A DNA stretch of 64,000 nucleotides from Amorphophallus konjac (lineage: Eukaryota > Streptophyta > Magnoliopsida > Alismatales > Araceae), in assembly GCA_022559845.1 (NCBI GenBank), contig CM040124.1:66921491-66985490 (forward strand). Reading direction: 5' to 3'. The notes under the pieces are model-generated. The model made no database searches. It was given only the letters and a program-made list of their open reading frames with translations, and was not told where the DNA came from. This document shows positions 54,481-64,000 of this stretch, piece by piece; the stretch's first letter is position 1, and the number at the start of each line of letters is the position of its first letter. The translations under genes were made by a program, and so were the position numbers.

Positions 54481-55547
54481 GTCGAGAGTGGTTCGGATGC
54501 CACAGCGGAAACCTACGTCCACCCCTCACCAACCGTGAGGATCCACACACTATCTTGTAAAGAGATACAAGATCAGACACACACACACACAAAGACAAAC
54601 AAACTTAACTGCACACACACACGGATCTACGAAGATCCACACACACACTGATGATTTAGGAATACAACACAATCACACTTGAAGCTCAAAAAGATTGAGA
54701 ATGAAAAACACAAAAGAAAAGGCTTGATTAATGTTCCCCCTTAGTTGATGAAGAATTCCTTGGATGCAGCTTGAGCTCCACTTGGTCTGGCCTTTGATCT
54801 CCTTCAGATATGGCTTGATCTTTACCTGAGAATGGAGGAAGAAGGATGAAGAACTCTTCTCGGAGCACTGTTCACGTCTACAGTGCTAACTCCCTTCTCT
54901 TCCCCTTTGGTAGCCTCCTTGATCCACCTTGAGCATTAGGGTTTTCTTAACCCTCTTATATATGTTATATAGACTTGAGTGGTCCATGGACTCCCCCAGA
55001 CCATATCCACAAATTCTGGAGGGTTTGGTTGCTTAGGGATTAAAAAATACCAAGAAGGATGGCTTTTCTCGAAGTGTCAAAAAATCAACAATTATGGGCA
55101 GCTCGGGGCTGGCGGTCGACCTGCAGAGGCCAGCGATCGACCGCTAGGAGCACTCCTATAGCCATTTGGCTGCTGGAAAAATAGGTCGACCGCTAGGGTC
55201 TTGGCGGTCAACCGCCATTTTTACAGGTCTTCTTCTTTTGGTTTTGTGATTTCAGGTCGACCTTCAATGGTCCAGAGGTCGACCGCCAATCTCCAAACCT
55301 GCAAAAATCAAGTGTTAGCCCGCTAAAAAAATTGTCCATAAGTTCGATGATTGAAATGGGCTTGTGTTATGGTTGATTACAAGTTCGTTTAGGCTCGTTT
55401 TAACACATGGAAGGATTCATGAACACTAAGTTGAAAAGGAATGAAATTTGATGGTTTAGAGCATAAAACTTTGTTCAAATACAAGGCACGTAGGACATAA
55501 ATGTCTTGGGTTTTGTTATCATCAAAATCACTCGGATATGCTCAACA
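54480..55547 (-). repeat. Copia H LTR, partly truncated
   Basis: In minus orientation it begins TGTTGAGCATATCC at 55547, then ATTTTGATGATAAC, as SIRE-like LTRs do. It carries GGTCGACCGCC words near 55115-55295, a TATA box near 54957-54965, and near 54490-54530 the conserved CTACGTCCACCC box also seen in Copia F (59460) and, in reverse, Copia C (20490). The far end with a C-run is missing. Confidence 0.65.
55115..55295. repeat. GGTCGACCGCC word array in Copia H LTR
   Basis: Six words with a GTCGACC or ATCGACCGC core lie 20-50 bases apart. GGTCGACCGC and GCGGTCAACC (55192-55222) form facing arms. Confidence 0.7.
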
Positions 55548-57645
55548 TGGTCAACTCTCTTGCGTGCCCGGATCGGGTCACGGGACGGGTTTTGGCCTGT
55601 CTCAGCGGTGATTAAAATACTTAACGAGCTAGATTAACCTATCACATGTAAGCATCGGCATATAGAAATATATACGAGTAAAGCAAATTGACGAGAGGGG
55701 AGTGGACACGATACCTCCACGCTACCGGGTGTGGGGAAGGCGTCCCCGGCCAAGACTCGTACTCCCGGTACAAATAATTAACAATAATTACAGAAATGAT
55801 TTTTATTACCCACTCCACGCATAGAGGTAAAGGGCTACACGTGGGACCCGGGAGTAGCGAACTCGGGTTGATGGGCAGCAAGCCGGAAGGGCTATCGGGC
55901 CGGAGGCGGGCTACTGGTCCAACTCGGTACTGTTCAAACTTGGTTCAGACCTGCTGGACAGCAAGTGAACTCGGCGGCTGGGACGGCGGCTTCCGGGAGT
56001 CTCCTTGCTGTGGCGGCTGGCTGGTACGCTGTTGGGGGGTTGCTGGTCGATCCCCGGGAGCGGCGGTCGCTGGATAGGAGGCGGGGATTTATGAGAGACT
56101 TAACCGGTGGACTGCTCTTGCTGGCCTGACTCGGGACAAATCTGCGCGCCTTCACAAAAATAATTGTTGCGCCCAGATCCGAGGCGGATGGAGGCCAGAT
56201 CAGCGCCGTTCGATAGAGGACTCAAGGGGCTACAACATAAATTAATTTCACAACCATCTAGTAAATGGATTGGAAATGAAAAACTCTGTGGCATAGTTGT
56301 TGCTACTAGGTCGGATTATAGACAATCAGGACAGACAAGGATCTGCCTGAAAATGAATTTTGTCCGACAGGGAAGTGGTGGATCTGGGTCTTGGGGATTT
56401 TTTAGGGGATATAGGGGGATGTGTGGGACATGCACAATTTTTATGGTAATTTTCTAGAGTGGTTTAAGGGGTGCGAAAAATAGAAGAATAAGACACTGTC
56501 TCGCAGATCTGCAAACTGGCAGATTGCGCGTGTGGAACTAAATGACTGGGAAAAATAGCAAACGGTGACAGATTGACACAAAATTTAAATTGGGAATGGC
56601 TAACAAGGAGGGGAATGATATCTCAAAATTTCAAGATCATCAGATACACGGATTAGGAGGAACACCCTTTTCTTTGAGCTTATGTCTTGGATCTCGGAAT
56701 CCTGGACTGCACTTCAAAGAACAGGCTGTGGCGGCTCGACGGCGGCACGAACGGAGGTGGCGACGTTGGCTGGAAGTCGCATCCAGCAGAGGTGATAGAT
56801 GTGGGAATCACGCCCAGAATCAAGGCTTCACACCTTGGAGAATGCAACAATCATAGCTGCAAGGAAGAGGAGGAGAGAGGGGCGCCCAAGATCTTGGGGA
56901 ATTTTCTGATTTCTTCTCATTAATCTATGAAAATATGGAAAATACATGAGTTTTATCTGAAATGTAAATGACTTAAACTAACCTCAGATCTAGGGTTAGG
57001 GAGGGGTAATTAGGGGAGAGACGAATTTTCTCCCATGTGGTCAATTACAACAAATATAAAAAACTAAAGGGGGGGATTTTAAATCCCATATGGGACAAGA
57101 GAGGGGGGCGCCCCCCTCTTGGAGTCAACATGGGCGGGCTGCTCAATATTCTCCCTTGGACAATGGACCAGCCCCACTGGGCCCTAGAGAGTCTAGGTGG
57201 CCCAATGGGAGAGAGAGTGGGAGTCCCGCCGGGCTTACGCGGCCTTTTTGCTAAGAAACCAATTAACTTAGCCCAAGTAACCCATTGGCTTATACTTGCC
57301 ATACAATTGCAAACCCAATTAACTCAAGGATATAAATGTGAATAAAAAAAGTTAGTGATCTTGCTTCGATGTCCCATTAGTGTAGGGTTCACGACACTGA
57401 GATCGTGACTGTTTTCCCGGACCGTGTGGTCTTGGGTTGGTCGTCGCCTGTGAAGGTGGACCTTCACAACAGAGCTGTCGTGACACTTCTTCTGGAGTCT
57501 TAGCCATGGTTTTTCGTCTGTTCAGTAGTCCCCGGACTATGGGATTGGGGTGTACTTTTTGTACAGTTAGGAGTAGTTTGTAGAGCCGTGGTTCCATCGG
57601 CTACCATGTTATGGCCGTTCCTTCTGCTGTTATTGTTGTGGTTGC
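55548..57645. other. Unassigned repeat-like region
   Basis: This 2.1 kb has GC-rich stretches (55830-56160, 56690-56870), an AT-rich part and no protein domain. It may be the interior of one or both gypsy-like LTRs whose ends lie at 53653 and 58098. A TGTTGCGCCCAGATCC at 56165 is a possible LTR start for the latter. Confidence 0.35.
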
Positions 57646-58098
57646 TACTCCTGCTTTTGTCATTGTTCCATTAGTGCTGTTTGTTACAGCCGTTTTGTGG
57701 TAGGATTCCACGGGACGCCTACTGAGCCAATGAGGCGAGACTCACCCCCTACTTTTCAGGTGTAGCGGTTCTTCCTCGAGATTCGGGGATACATCATAGT
57801 GGTTCGTAGTTGCCAGCTCGTCGGGCCGAGTGTTCACTCGGCATTGAGTACGTTTCCTTTCCTGTAGACTGTACTTTATTTGGACTAGACTCTGTAGTTA
57901 CATTAATTAATTAAAAATGTAATTTATTTTTTTATATAAAATGTTAATTGTAGATGTTCCTGCTTTATTTCATATTTCTATGAGCCTCCACACTCCTTTC
58001 TAACCCTTCCGAGCTGCACCCCCCCCGGCTCGTGGGTGGCGGGCTAGTATTCGAATGGTATCGGGTTGTTCCTGGTATCCGAATCCTGGGTCGTTACA
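57646..58098 (+). repeat. Gypsy-like 5' LTR end, plus orientation
   Basis: The end GGTCGTTACA at 58098 is followed by a primer-binding site. The segment carries the TACTGAGCCAATGAGGCG motif related to the Gypsy A LTR (near 7320). Its reverse complement resembles 53653-54060. The LTR start is not located. Confidence 0.65.
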
Positions 58099-58100
58099 GA

Positions 58101-58112
58101 TGGTATCAGAGC
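58101..58112 (+). other. Primer-binding site (tRNA-iMet) after gypsy-like LTR
   Basis: TGGTATCAGAGC lies two bases after the LTR end GTTACA, so the element runs rightward and is cut by Copia F at 59183. Confidence 0.8.
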
Positions 58113-59182
58113 AAGTGTGGCTGTGGAGTGTATATGGGAATTCGATATATTGCAATGATCAGAGTCCATAAGGTCTAATACAGTCGGCAGTTGGCATCGG
58201 GTTTTTGTGTTTATTTACCACTTTGTTTCTCGCGCGAGAGCTAGAGTGCGATGTGTTGGCACTGTGAAGGCAGCTTCTATTTTGATTGAAGTGCCAATGT
58301 GGGGCCTGAGTAATCAGATAGAGAGCTTTTTCCCCATTGGTGGTGGCCTCGGTTGCGCTAAGTTGGGCGAAGGTTGCCGGCAGGTGCGAGGTTGCGGTGC
58401 TGCATTCGAGGAATCTACGGCGAGGTCAGGTGCCTGGGAAAAATTGTTCGTGGTTAGGTGGCCATAAGTGTGCTCTGAGGGAGTTAATGTCATTTTGGCC
58501 ACCCTAGTTTGATGTTTATCCAGCCCCTGAGGTGTCGAGATCGTGGTTTGAGGCGGCAGAACGGGTGCTCTAATCGAGAGTTGTGCTCGGACGAGCGAAA
58601 GATCTTCTTGGTGAGCTACTGATTGTCGAGCTTGAATCTCTCGTCATGCTCTATGGCATCGGAAATGACATGCCAGTCCCATTTATTTTGCGGATTTCAC
58701 GGCAGGTTTGGGCAGAGTTGTCCCCGTGAGCTCTAAATTCTGCACGTTTGCACGTGAATGGGCTGTGTCAGTCCAGGATTTGGTTCGAGATTGTGTGGCA
58801 GTGGCATGGTTCGTGGCCCATATTATAGAATTTAGGGCCCCTGTGCATCACCTTGGATGCACTGTGTGAGCCGGCATGTGAGATATGAAGGTTCTGCGGT
58901 AGATTCGGGACTCAAGGATGAGCGTTGGCAGGTGCCTATCATGGTTTGTGTCGTGGCTCTTGGCGTGGTGGTCCGTGCGGCAGCAGCTCAAGAGATGGAT
59001 ATTTTGAGGATTTGAGAGTCGAGAATGGATCTTTGTTAGCAAGGACATATTCGAGGGAATGATCAGGTGGCTAGAGGTGTTCCAGCCTTCAAGCCTGGCA
59101 TCTTTCGTGGTTTCTTCGCTCCTCGGTAAGTTTTTTGGCTTGTTAATGGTTCCGAGATCAGAGCAGGCGTAGGTAGGGAGCA
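58113..59182 (+). other. Degenerate internal region of gypsy-like element
   Basis: About 1.1 kb follows the primer-binding site. I do not recognise gag, protease or other domains in any frame, and no frame is long. It is probably leader and decayed gag, cut off by the Copia F LTR. Confidence 0.4.
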
Positions 59183-60008
59183 TGTGGTGATACGCATAGC
59201 AGAAAGTGAGATAGAAGGGGGGGATGAATATATCACTCCCAAATTCGATAAGCACAGAAAAAATTACTCAACCCCTCAGAGCGTAGTGATAAAAACTTCG
59301 GAGTTAGGTAAAAAGATATCTAGACTGTGAATTGAAATAGAGAAAGGAATTCATGATGAAGCAATATATCAAGTAGATGGAGAGCAAGCATCAAGTAGAT
59401 AGGCAAATCCATAAGAGAGACAGAGAGTTTTTAGGTGGTTCGATTGCTACCTGCAATCTACGTCCACCCGTCACTCAGAAGAGTAAGGTTTCCTTACAAT
59501 GATCAATTACACACAGCAGACTCAGTCTGCGACAACCGCTGCCAAACTGCTTGCCCTAAGGAACACCCTCCTCAGCCTTCTGATCAACCAGAAGAATCAC
59601 TGGAGAACAAATCTCCATTCCTTTGCACGCAGCAAAGGGAACCCTGTGAAATTGCTCCCAAGCAGCTCACACAACTAGAGGATCAAACTTCTCTTCCTCC
59701 AAGACAATGGAGGTAAATCGGAGAACTTCTTCCTTCCTCCGAGCAAGCATGGAGGGTAACAAAGTGGAATGAAAATGAAGAAAATTCGAAAATAAAAGAC
59801 CGATGGAAAACAGTTATCTCTAATTCAAAACAATGGAGCTTCCGTAGAAGCAGATCTTCGGATTCACAGATGACTCTCACTCAGACTCTTCTCTCTGCTC
59901 TTGATGGAGTGGTTTCTCTCTGGTTTTCTCTCTTGATCCACACACTGCTCTCTCACTTCTCTTCTTTCTTACTGTTCCATACTCTCCTTCGAACCCTTTT
60001 CCTTCAGC

Positions 60009-60016
60009 ATATATAT
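60009..60016 (-). promoter_or_regulatory. Copia F LTR TATA box
   Basis: The minus strand reads ATATATATGCTGAAGG, downstream of the word array in element orientation, matching the layout of the Copia C LTR. Confidence 0.6.
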
Positions 60017-60194
60017 GTGTGTCTGCTCCAGAACCTTAGGCGTGTGGATACCCGTTTCCCGCCTGAAAAGTTGGGGCACGTGTAAGAATATTCTGGGCCT
60101 CTATCATCCTCGGATCATGTGCCATTTACCTGGTGAATGCTTAGACAAATAGTCAGAAAAAGGAATACACATTCTGTCACTTACTTAGCACAAG

Positions 60195-60960
60195 TCTTAC
60201 CAACGTAGCGAGTAAGTAAGCATAAACTGCACTGAGTAGGAGTTATCAAGTCAGCCATTGCACTGACTTACTATAAGGTGAGCAAGAGGTTGCACCGAGT
60301 TGAAGTGAGCAAAGACGAGAGACGCACTTACTTGAGAAAACGCATGACGTCATAAGCACGGACCATAGAGTCCAATTGTGCAACATATATGCACTGACAA
60401 GAAACCACAGAACACAAGGATACACTGACTTTATTTTTGCCAGAATGGAAAGTTTGCACAGAGTTGATAGAGAAGAATGCACGGACAAAGGAAGATGCAA
60501 GACAGAACTTGCACCGAGCCAAGAAATCCCGTCCAAGTAAGAACTTGCACTGAGATGGCAGAGAGAAAGACGCAGAACAAAGAGAGATGTAAGACAAAGT
60601 TTGCACCGAGTTGGATTTGCACTGAGATAAGAAATGAGCGGACTCAACAAGTGCATTCTAGATAAGAATTGCACCGACCCAGATATTTCACCGACCTCGA
60701 AAGGTGAGATGCAGAGATACAATATGCACGGACCTGAATCATGCAACAAGCACAGACCCCCTTCATGCTTAGAAACAAAGAAATGCACCGCGGCATAATA
60801 TGCACGGATTTTATGTGAGATGCACCGAGCTGTACTGAGACAAACACAAAAGTTGAACTTATTAAAATAAACTTGCACCGAGGCAAGGACTTACCACATC
60901 TAGTGTAAAGCATGCACTAATCTATTGAAGGCATATGAAGAAGAAAATGCACGGACCTTT
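60195..60960. repeat. TGCACCGAG word array in Copia F LTR
   Basis: About 25 variants of TTGCACCGAG or ATGCACGGAC occur roughly 30 bases apart, for example near 60290, 60476, 60508, 60600, 60670, 60725, 60820, 60873 and 60945. Arms are not clearly palindromic here; the repeat is mostly direct. Confidence 0.8.
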
Positions 60961-61029
60961 ATTGCAAGAATGCGATAAAACAAATTGATTTATAGTGTGA
61001 GACATCATCAAAACTGTAGGGATGCAACA

Positions 61030-61044
61030 ATCTCCCCCTTTTTG
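61030..61044 (-). other. Copia F polypurine tract
   Basis: The minus strand has AAAAAGGGGGAGAT directly before the LTR start TGTTGCATCC, the same tract as in Copia C. Confidence 0.9.
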
Positions 61045-62470
61045 ATGATGGCAACACTATGAATCAGGCAATGTCAGGGTATTAAAATAAAATCAACAAT
61101 AATCAAGAGCAAACCAAAATGAGCATACTGGCAAATCAGAAAGCCTCTCCCAAAAACACAATCTTCTGAACCTCTTCTCTCTCCAAATTCGCTCCCCTAT
61201 CTCTCCAAATCCGCTCCCCTACAACACCCTCTCAGATGCCCTGAACCTCTTAGATGACCTTTCCCCCCCTTTGACATCATCAAAAGGAAATGAAAGATAT
61301 ATAAAGTTGCTGGAGACATGAGGAAGAAGTACAGTGGCTTCTTAGTGTAGAAAGACTCATGAGCATATCTTAAGAGAATAAGTGAGTTGCTAAACTCAAG
61401 AGAAGATTCTTTAACTCTGGTAAGCAATAGAGAATTAGAATGAGAGGGAAGTTTATCCACATATAGGGTATATGATGTAGAGCAGGGATGAACAAGTGTG
61501 ACAAGATATAGCTGAACAAACAACTATACTAAGTAGACGACAAGAGATAAAAGCAGAGAGGGTATACTCAAGGTATTGAGGACAAGCATTCCATTAATTT
61601 GCACAATTATAAGGATATTATAGAGATTTTCAAGAAGACCAGTAAGTAAGTTGGTAAATCACATCTTTGACATTAGGGAGACACCTTGATCAGAGGCCAG
61701 AATCTCCAGTTACTCAATGTGAAAATCTCATTACCTATCCCTTTTAGAGAACATAGTTAGTAAATGTGGTTTTTTACGTGAGGAAACACCTTGATCAGAG
61801 GCCGGAGTCCCCAGTTACTCACCACCTTGTCACCATTTCTCTGTGATGGTCAGAAACATTAAGTTTATTTTGCAGAAACCCCCCCCCCCTTTTTTTTTAA
61901 TTTGACACCTCATGATGTAGGAAAAACTTCATTTCATTGATGAAGCTCCTAGTTTCTCAGTGATCAAACCGTAGACCTTTGTTCATTTGGTTGATCTCTT
62001 ATATTGTGGAGATGAAATGATTGAAGACAATACCAGAAGAACTGTTTCTTGAAATGAATCTTGAAGTCTAGATTTCAAGTTGTTCTGGACAGATATCATA
62101 ACATACAAGTTTTAGCCTGAACCAGAATCATGAACAATGTAGGAAGATATACTTCGGACACTTAATCCAAGTCTCTGATAGTCAACAAGAGAAAATATTC
62201 TAGCTGGACTTTAGTTACACAAACTTATAGGCTTAAGAGATGAATGAGATTCTACTATCTGAGAGAGAACCACACTCATTCAATCATGAGAACCAACAAT
62301 GACACACATCTGGTCAACCTTTTGAATCAGTCAAACTTCACTAACTGCCTAGCTCCCCCTCAATTGATGCACAGTAGGAAACTAATCAGCAAATACTCAG
62401 AACTCCCCCTTACGGTTAGGATAGGCTTCTCATACAACCTCTTCCGAAAAAAATATCAGGAGATTAGAAA
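61045..62470 (-). other. Copia F 3' non-coding region
   Basis: Between the RNase H stop and the polypurine tract lie 1.4 kb without a recognisable gene. Several extra purine runs (minus strand) occur near 61262, 62353 and 62405. An envelope-like ORF, found in some SIRE elements, is not visible. Confidence 0.6.
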
Positions 62471-63178
62471 TTAAGATAATTTAAATAAGCCTAATTCTCT
62501 CCTTAACGTGGTGAATTTGTCATTGTCTAGAGGCTTGGTGAAGATATCGGCAATTTGATTAGCAGTGCCTACTTGAATCAGTTCAAAGGTGTTCTTAGAA
62601 ACCTCATCTCTTATGAAATGATGCCTTGTTTCTATGTGTTTGGTGCGTGAATGCAAGACATGATTCTTGGCTAGATTGATGGCACTAGTATTATCAATGT
62701 AGATGGGTGTGCACCCCAGGTCTACTTGATATTCCTGAAGCTGGTGTTTAATCCAAATGACTTGTGTACCACAACTCCCTGTAGCCACATACTCAGCCTC
62801 TGCAGTGGAGAGAGCCACAGAATGTTATTTCTTGGAACCCCAAGATACTAAACACTCACCTAGAAATTCATAATGACCACTAGTACTTTTTCTATCTAGT
62901 TTACACCCGGCATAATCTGCATCTGTGTATGCAATTAAATCTAGTGTGTGTGATGCAGGAAACCATAAACCAATGGTGTGTGTAGTAGATAGATATCTGA
63001 AAATTCTTTTTACTGCCGCTAGATGCAATTCAGTGGGCCTAGATTGATATCTTGCTCACATTCCTACACTGAACTGTATATCAGGTCTTGAAGCTGTCAA
63101 ATAGAGTAGAGATCCAATCATACCTCGGTAGAGCTTGGCATCTACTTCTTTACCTGTCTCATCTGCATACAATGAGGT
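62471..63178 (-). pseudogene. pol: Copia F reverse transcriptase end and RNase H remnant
   Basis: The minus strand reads GSLLYLTASRPDIQFSVGM, LHLAAVKRIFRYL, YTDADYAGCKLDRKSTSG and then the RNase H core STAEAEYVA, IYIDNTSAINLAKN, SRTKHIETRHHFIRD, ending at 62471. This is the standard C-terminal end of copia pol. Two stops interrupt it: a TGA near 63050, where copia proteins usually have Cys, and a TAA near 62824, where Gln is usual before HSVALSTAE. The RNase H catalytic Asp and Glu are kept. The N-terminal side is cut at 63180. Confidence 0.9.
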
Positions 63179-63180
63179 AC

Positions 63181-64000
63181 TGTGGGGATGGATTTTATTT
63201 AGAACATTTTTATTTGATGTTTATTTATTTATTTTGCTTGTTTATTTGGTTTATTAATTAGGCGTGCCAGTCACTGAGTGACAAGTTTATTTTGCACACC
63301 GTCTGACTAATTAGACAAAGATGGGTGATCGTGTCGGGACCCAGAACCCGTCGTACCATAAAGGCTACGGCGTTAATTACGCCCCTTCAAAAGAGGGACA
63401 ACCCTTGATTAATCACCAAAAATAGAATGACCATGGGGCCACTGGAATATGTGAAAGACGTGATTGCATACAAGCACACAATATGGTAGCATTTATTTAT
63501 TAGGTCGGCTCCCGGTACGTGGTGAAGAACGTAGGTCCGAGGACCACCATCACGCATAGTGAAGGCCTCCGGTCAGGCATAACCCGCCCTTCTGCCAATC
63601 ACTGTTTGATATACCGAAGAGTCAGCTCATGCCAGCATGCACCAAGGTGATATATATATATATACATGAACATATATAATGCATACAATAAGAGCATGAT
63701 AGAAAAAAGGTTTAAATTAATCAATTTCTTTTTACCCGACCCATGGTTAATTAGGTTGACCAATCCCTGTCATAGAAGGCAAGGGTTGCCCCGGGAACGA
63801 ATGCGGGGTTAAAACGACGTAAAAGGAAACAATTGGCTCAAATCCGACGCGGTCAAGCGTCGGTATAGGCTAAAACGGGGTGGGGTAGCTTAGGTAAAAA
63901 TGCTAAAACGGCGCGGTATGGAGTGATGGGCTAAACCGGCGCGATGGGCTTTGGGCGCGCCGGAATAGGGCGCGCCGAAATAGAACCATTTGAAAATGTC
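63181..64000 (+). repeat. Start of second E-type LTR-like repeat
   Basis: It begins TGTGGGGATGG at the break in Copia F. Its first about 250 bases resemble the reverse complement of 51380-51641, sharing for example CATAAAGG, CGTTAATTAC and ACCCTTGATTA. From about 63855 it repeats GCTAAAACGG and GGCGCG motifs. It runs off the window, so its far end and class are unknown. GGTAC at 63176-63180 would be the target copy. Confidence 0.6.

Larger units (their letters stand above)
59183..61029 (-). repeat. Copia F 3' LTR (1,847 bp)
   Basis: On the plus strand it runs from TGTGGTGATACG to GGGATGCAACA. A G-run lies near 59215, the conserved CTACGTCCACCC box near 59458, a TATA box at 60009-60016, and a dense TGCACCGAG word array from about 60195 to 60960. 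A 210-residue minus frame through the array is a repeat translation. Confidence 0.88.
59183..63180 (-). mobile_element. Copia F: 3' half of a SIRE-like element
   Basis: In minus orientation it comprises the end of reverse transcriptase, RNase H, a 1.4-kb non-coding 3' region, a polypurine tract and a 3' LTR. The upstream part is cut at 63180/63181 by an E-type repeat beginning TGTGGGGATGG. Five bases before the LTR on the low side read GAGCA; the partner target copy is outside the window. Confidence 0.85.

Noticed and set aside
53653..58098. One 4.4-kb LTR starting TGTTATAATGACC and ending GGTCGTTACA
   Set aside because: The two ends are reverse complements of each other over hundreds of bases and a copia LTR lies between, so they are better read as two LTRs in opposite orientation.
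58207..58467. Open frame after the gypsy-like primer-binding site as gag
   Set aside because: It is short (86 residues), has no gag or zinc-knuckle motif and is broken on both sides.
60246..60878. 210-residue minus-strand open frame in the Copia F LTR
   Set aside because: It runs through the TGCACCGAG word array on the LTR sense strand and shows only repeated Cys-Lys/Leu patterns. It lies in U3, upstream of the TATA box.

Overview
This window is intergenic, transposon-filled DNA from a flowering plant nuclear genome. I see no host gene in it. The evidence is Ty3/gypsy gag-pol remnants of the chromovirus (Tekay-like) type, Ty1/copia gag, reverse transcriptase and RNase H remnants of the SIRE type, primer-binding sites matching the 3' end of initiator tRNA-Met (TGGTATCAGAGC), polypurine tracts beside LTRs, and a Tourist/Harbinger-like MITE with TTA target duplications. 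The species cannot be fixed from these repeats. Apart from one gag ORF, every coding region carries stops or frameshifts.

The centre (4025-46064) is a nest of insertions that can be peeled layer by layer. A minus-strand copia LTR ('Copia D', 4025-4541 and 44061-46064) is split by a plus-strand gypsy element ('Gypsy A', 4542-44060). The 3' LTR of Gypsy A is split at 13083/41567 by a minus-strand gypsy tandem ('Gypsy B', 13084-41566) of form LTR-internal-LTR-internal-LTR, with one 5-bp target duplication (TGTGC) around the whole. The left internal region of Gypsy B is split by a complete plus-strand copia element ('Copia C', 17622-28195, target duplication ATTGT). Copia C has two 3.2-kb LTRs but encodes only a gag protein, so it looks non-autonomous.

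The left flank (1-4024) holds an unclassified GC-rich then AT-rich stretch and a truncated SIRE-like element ('Copia A') with a broken gag and a 5' LTR. The right flank (46065-64000) holds a Harbinger-like MITE carrying a repeat-rich insertion ('E'), a copia reverse transcriptase fragment ('Copia G'), gypsy-like LTR ends in opposite orientations around a copia LTR ('Copia H'), the 3' half of another SIRE-like element ('Copia F'), and the start of a second E-type repeat at 63181.

The main unexplained signal is in the LTRs. Several unrelated LTR families each carry their own array of 10-30 nt 'words' at roughly 30-nt spacing, and many of the words are imperfect stem-loops. Gypsy B is clearest: about 15 words per LTR whose arm sequences differ while the two arms of each word stay complementary. 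Comparable arrays lie in Gypsy A, Copia A, C, D, F and H, with palindromic tandem repeats in E.
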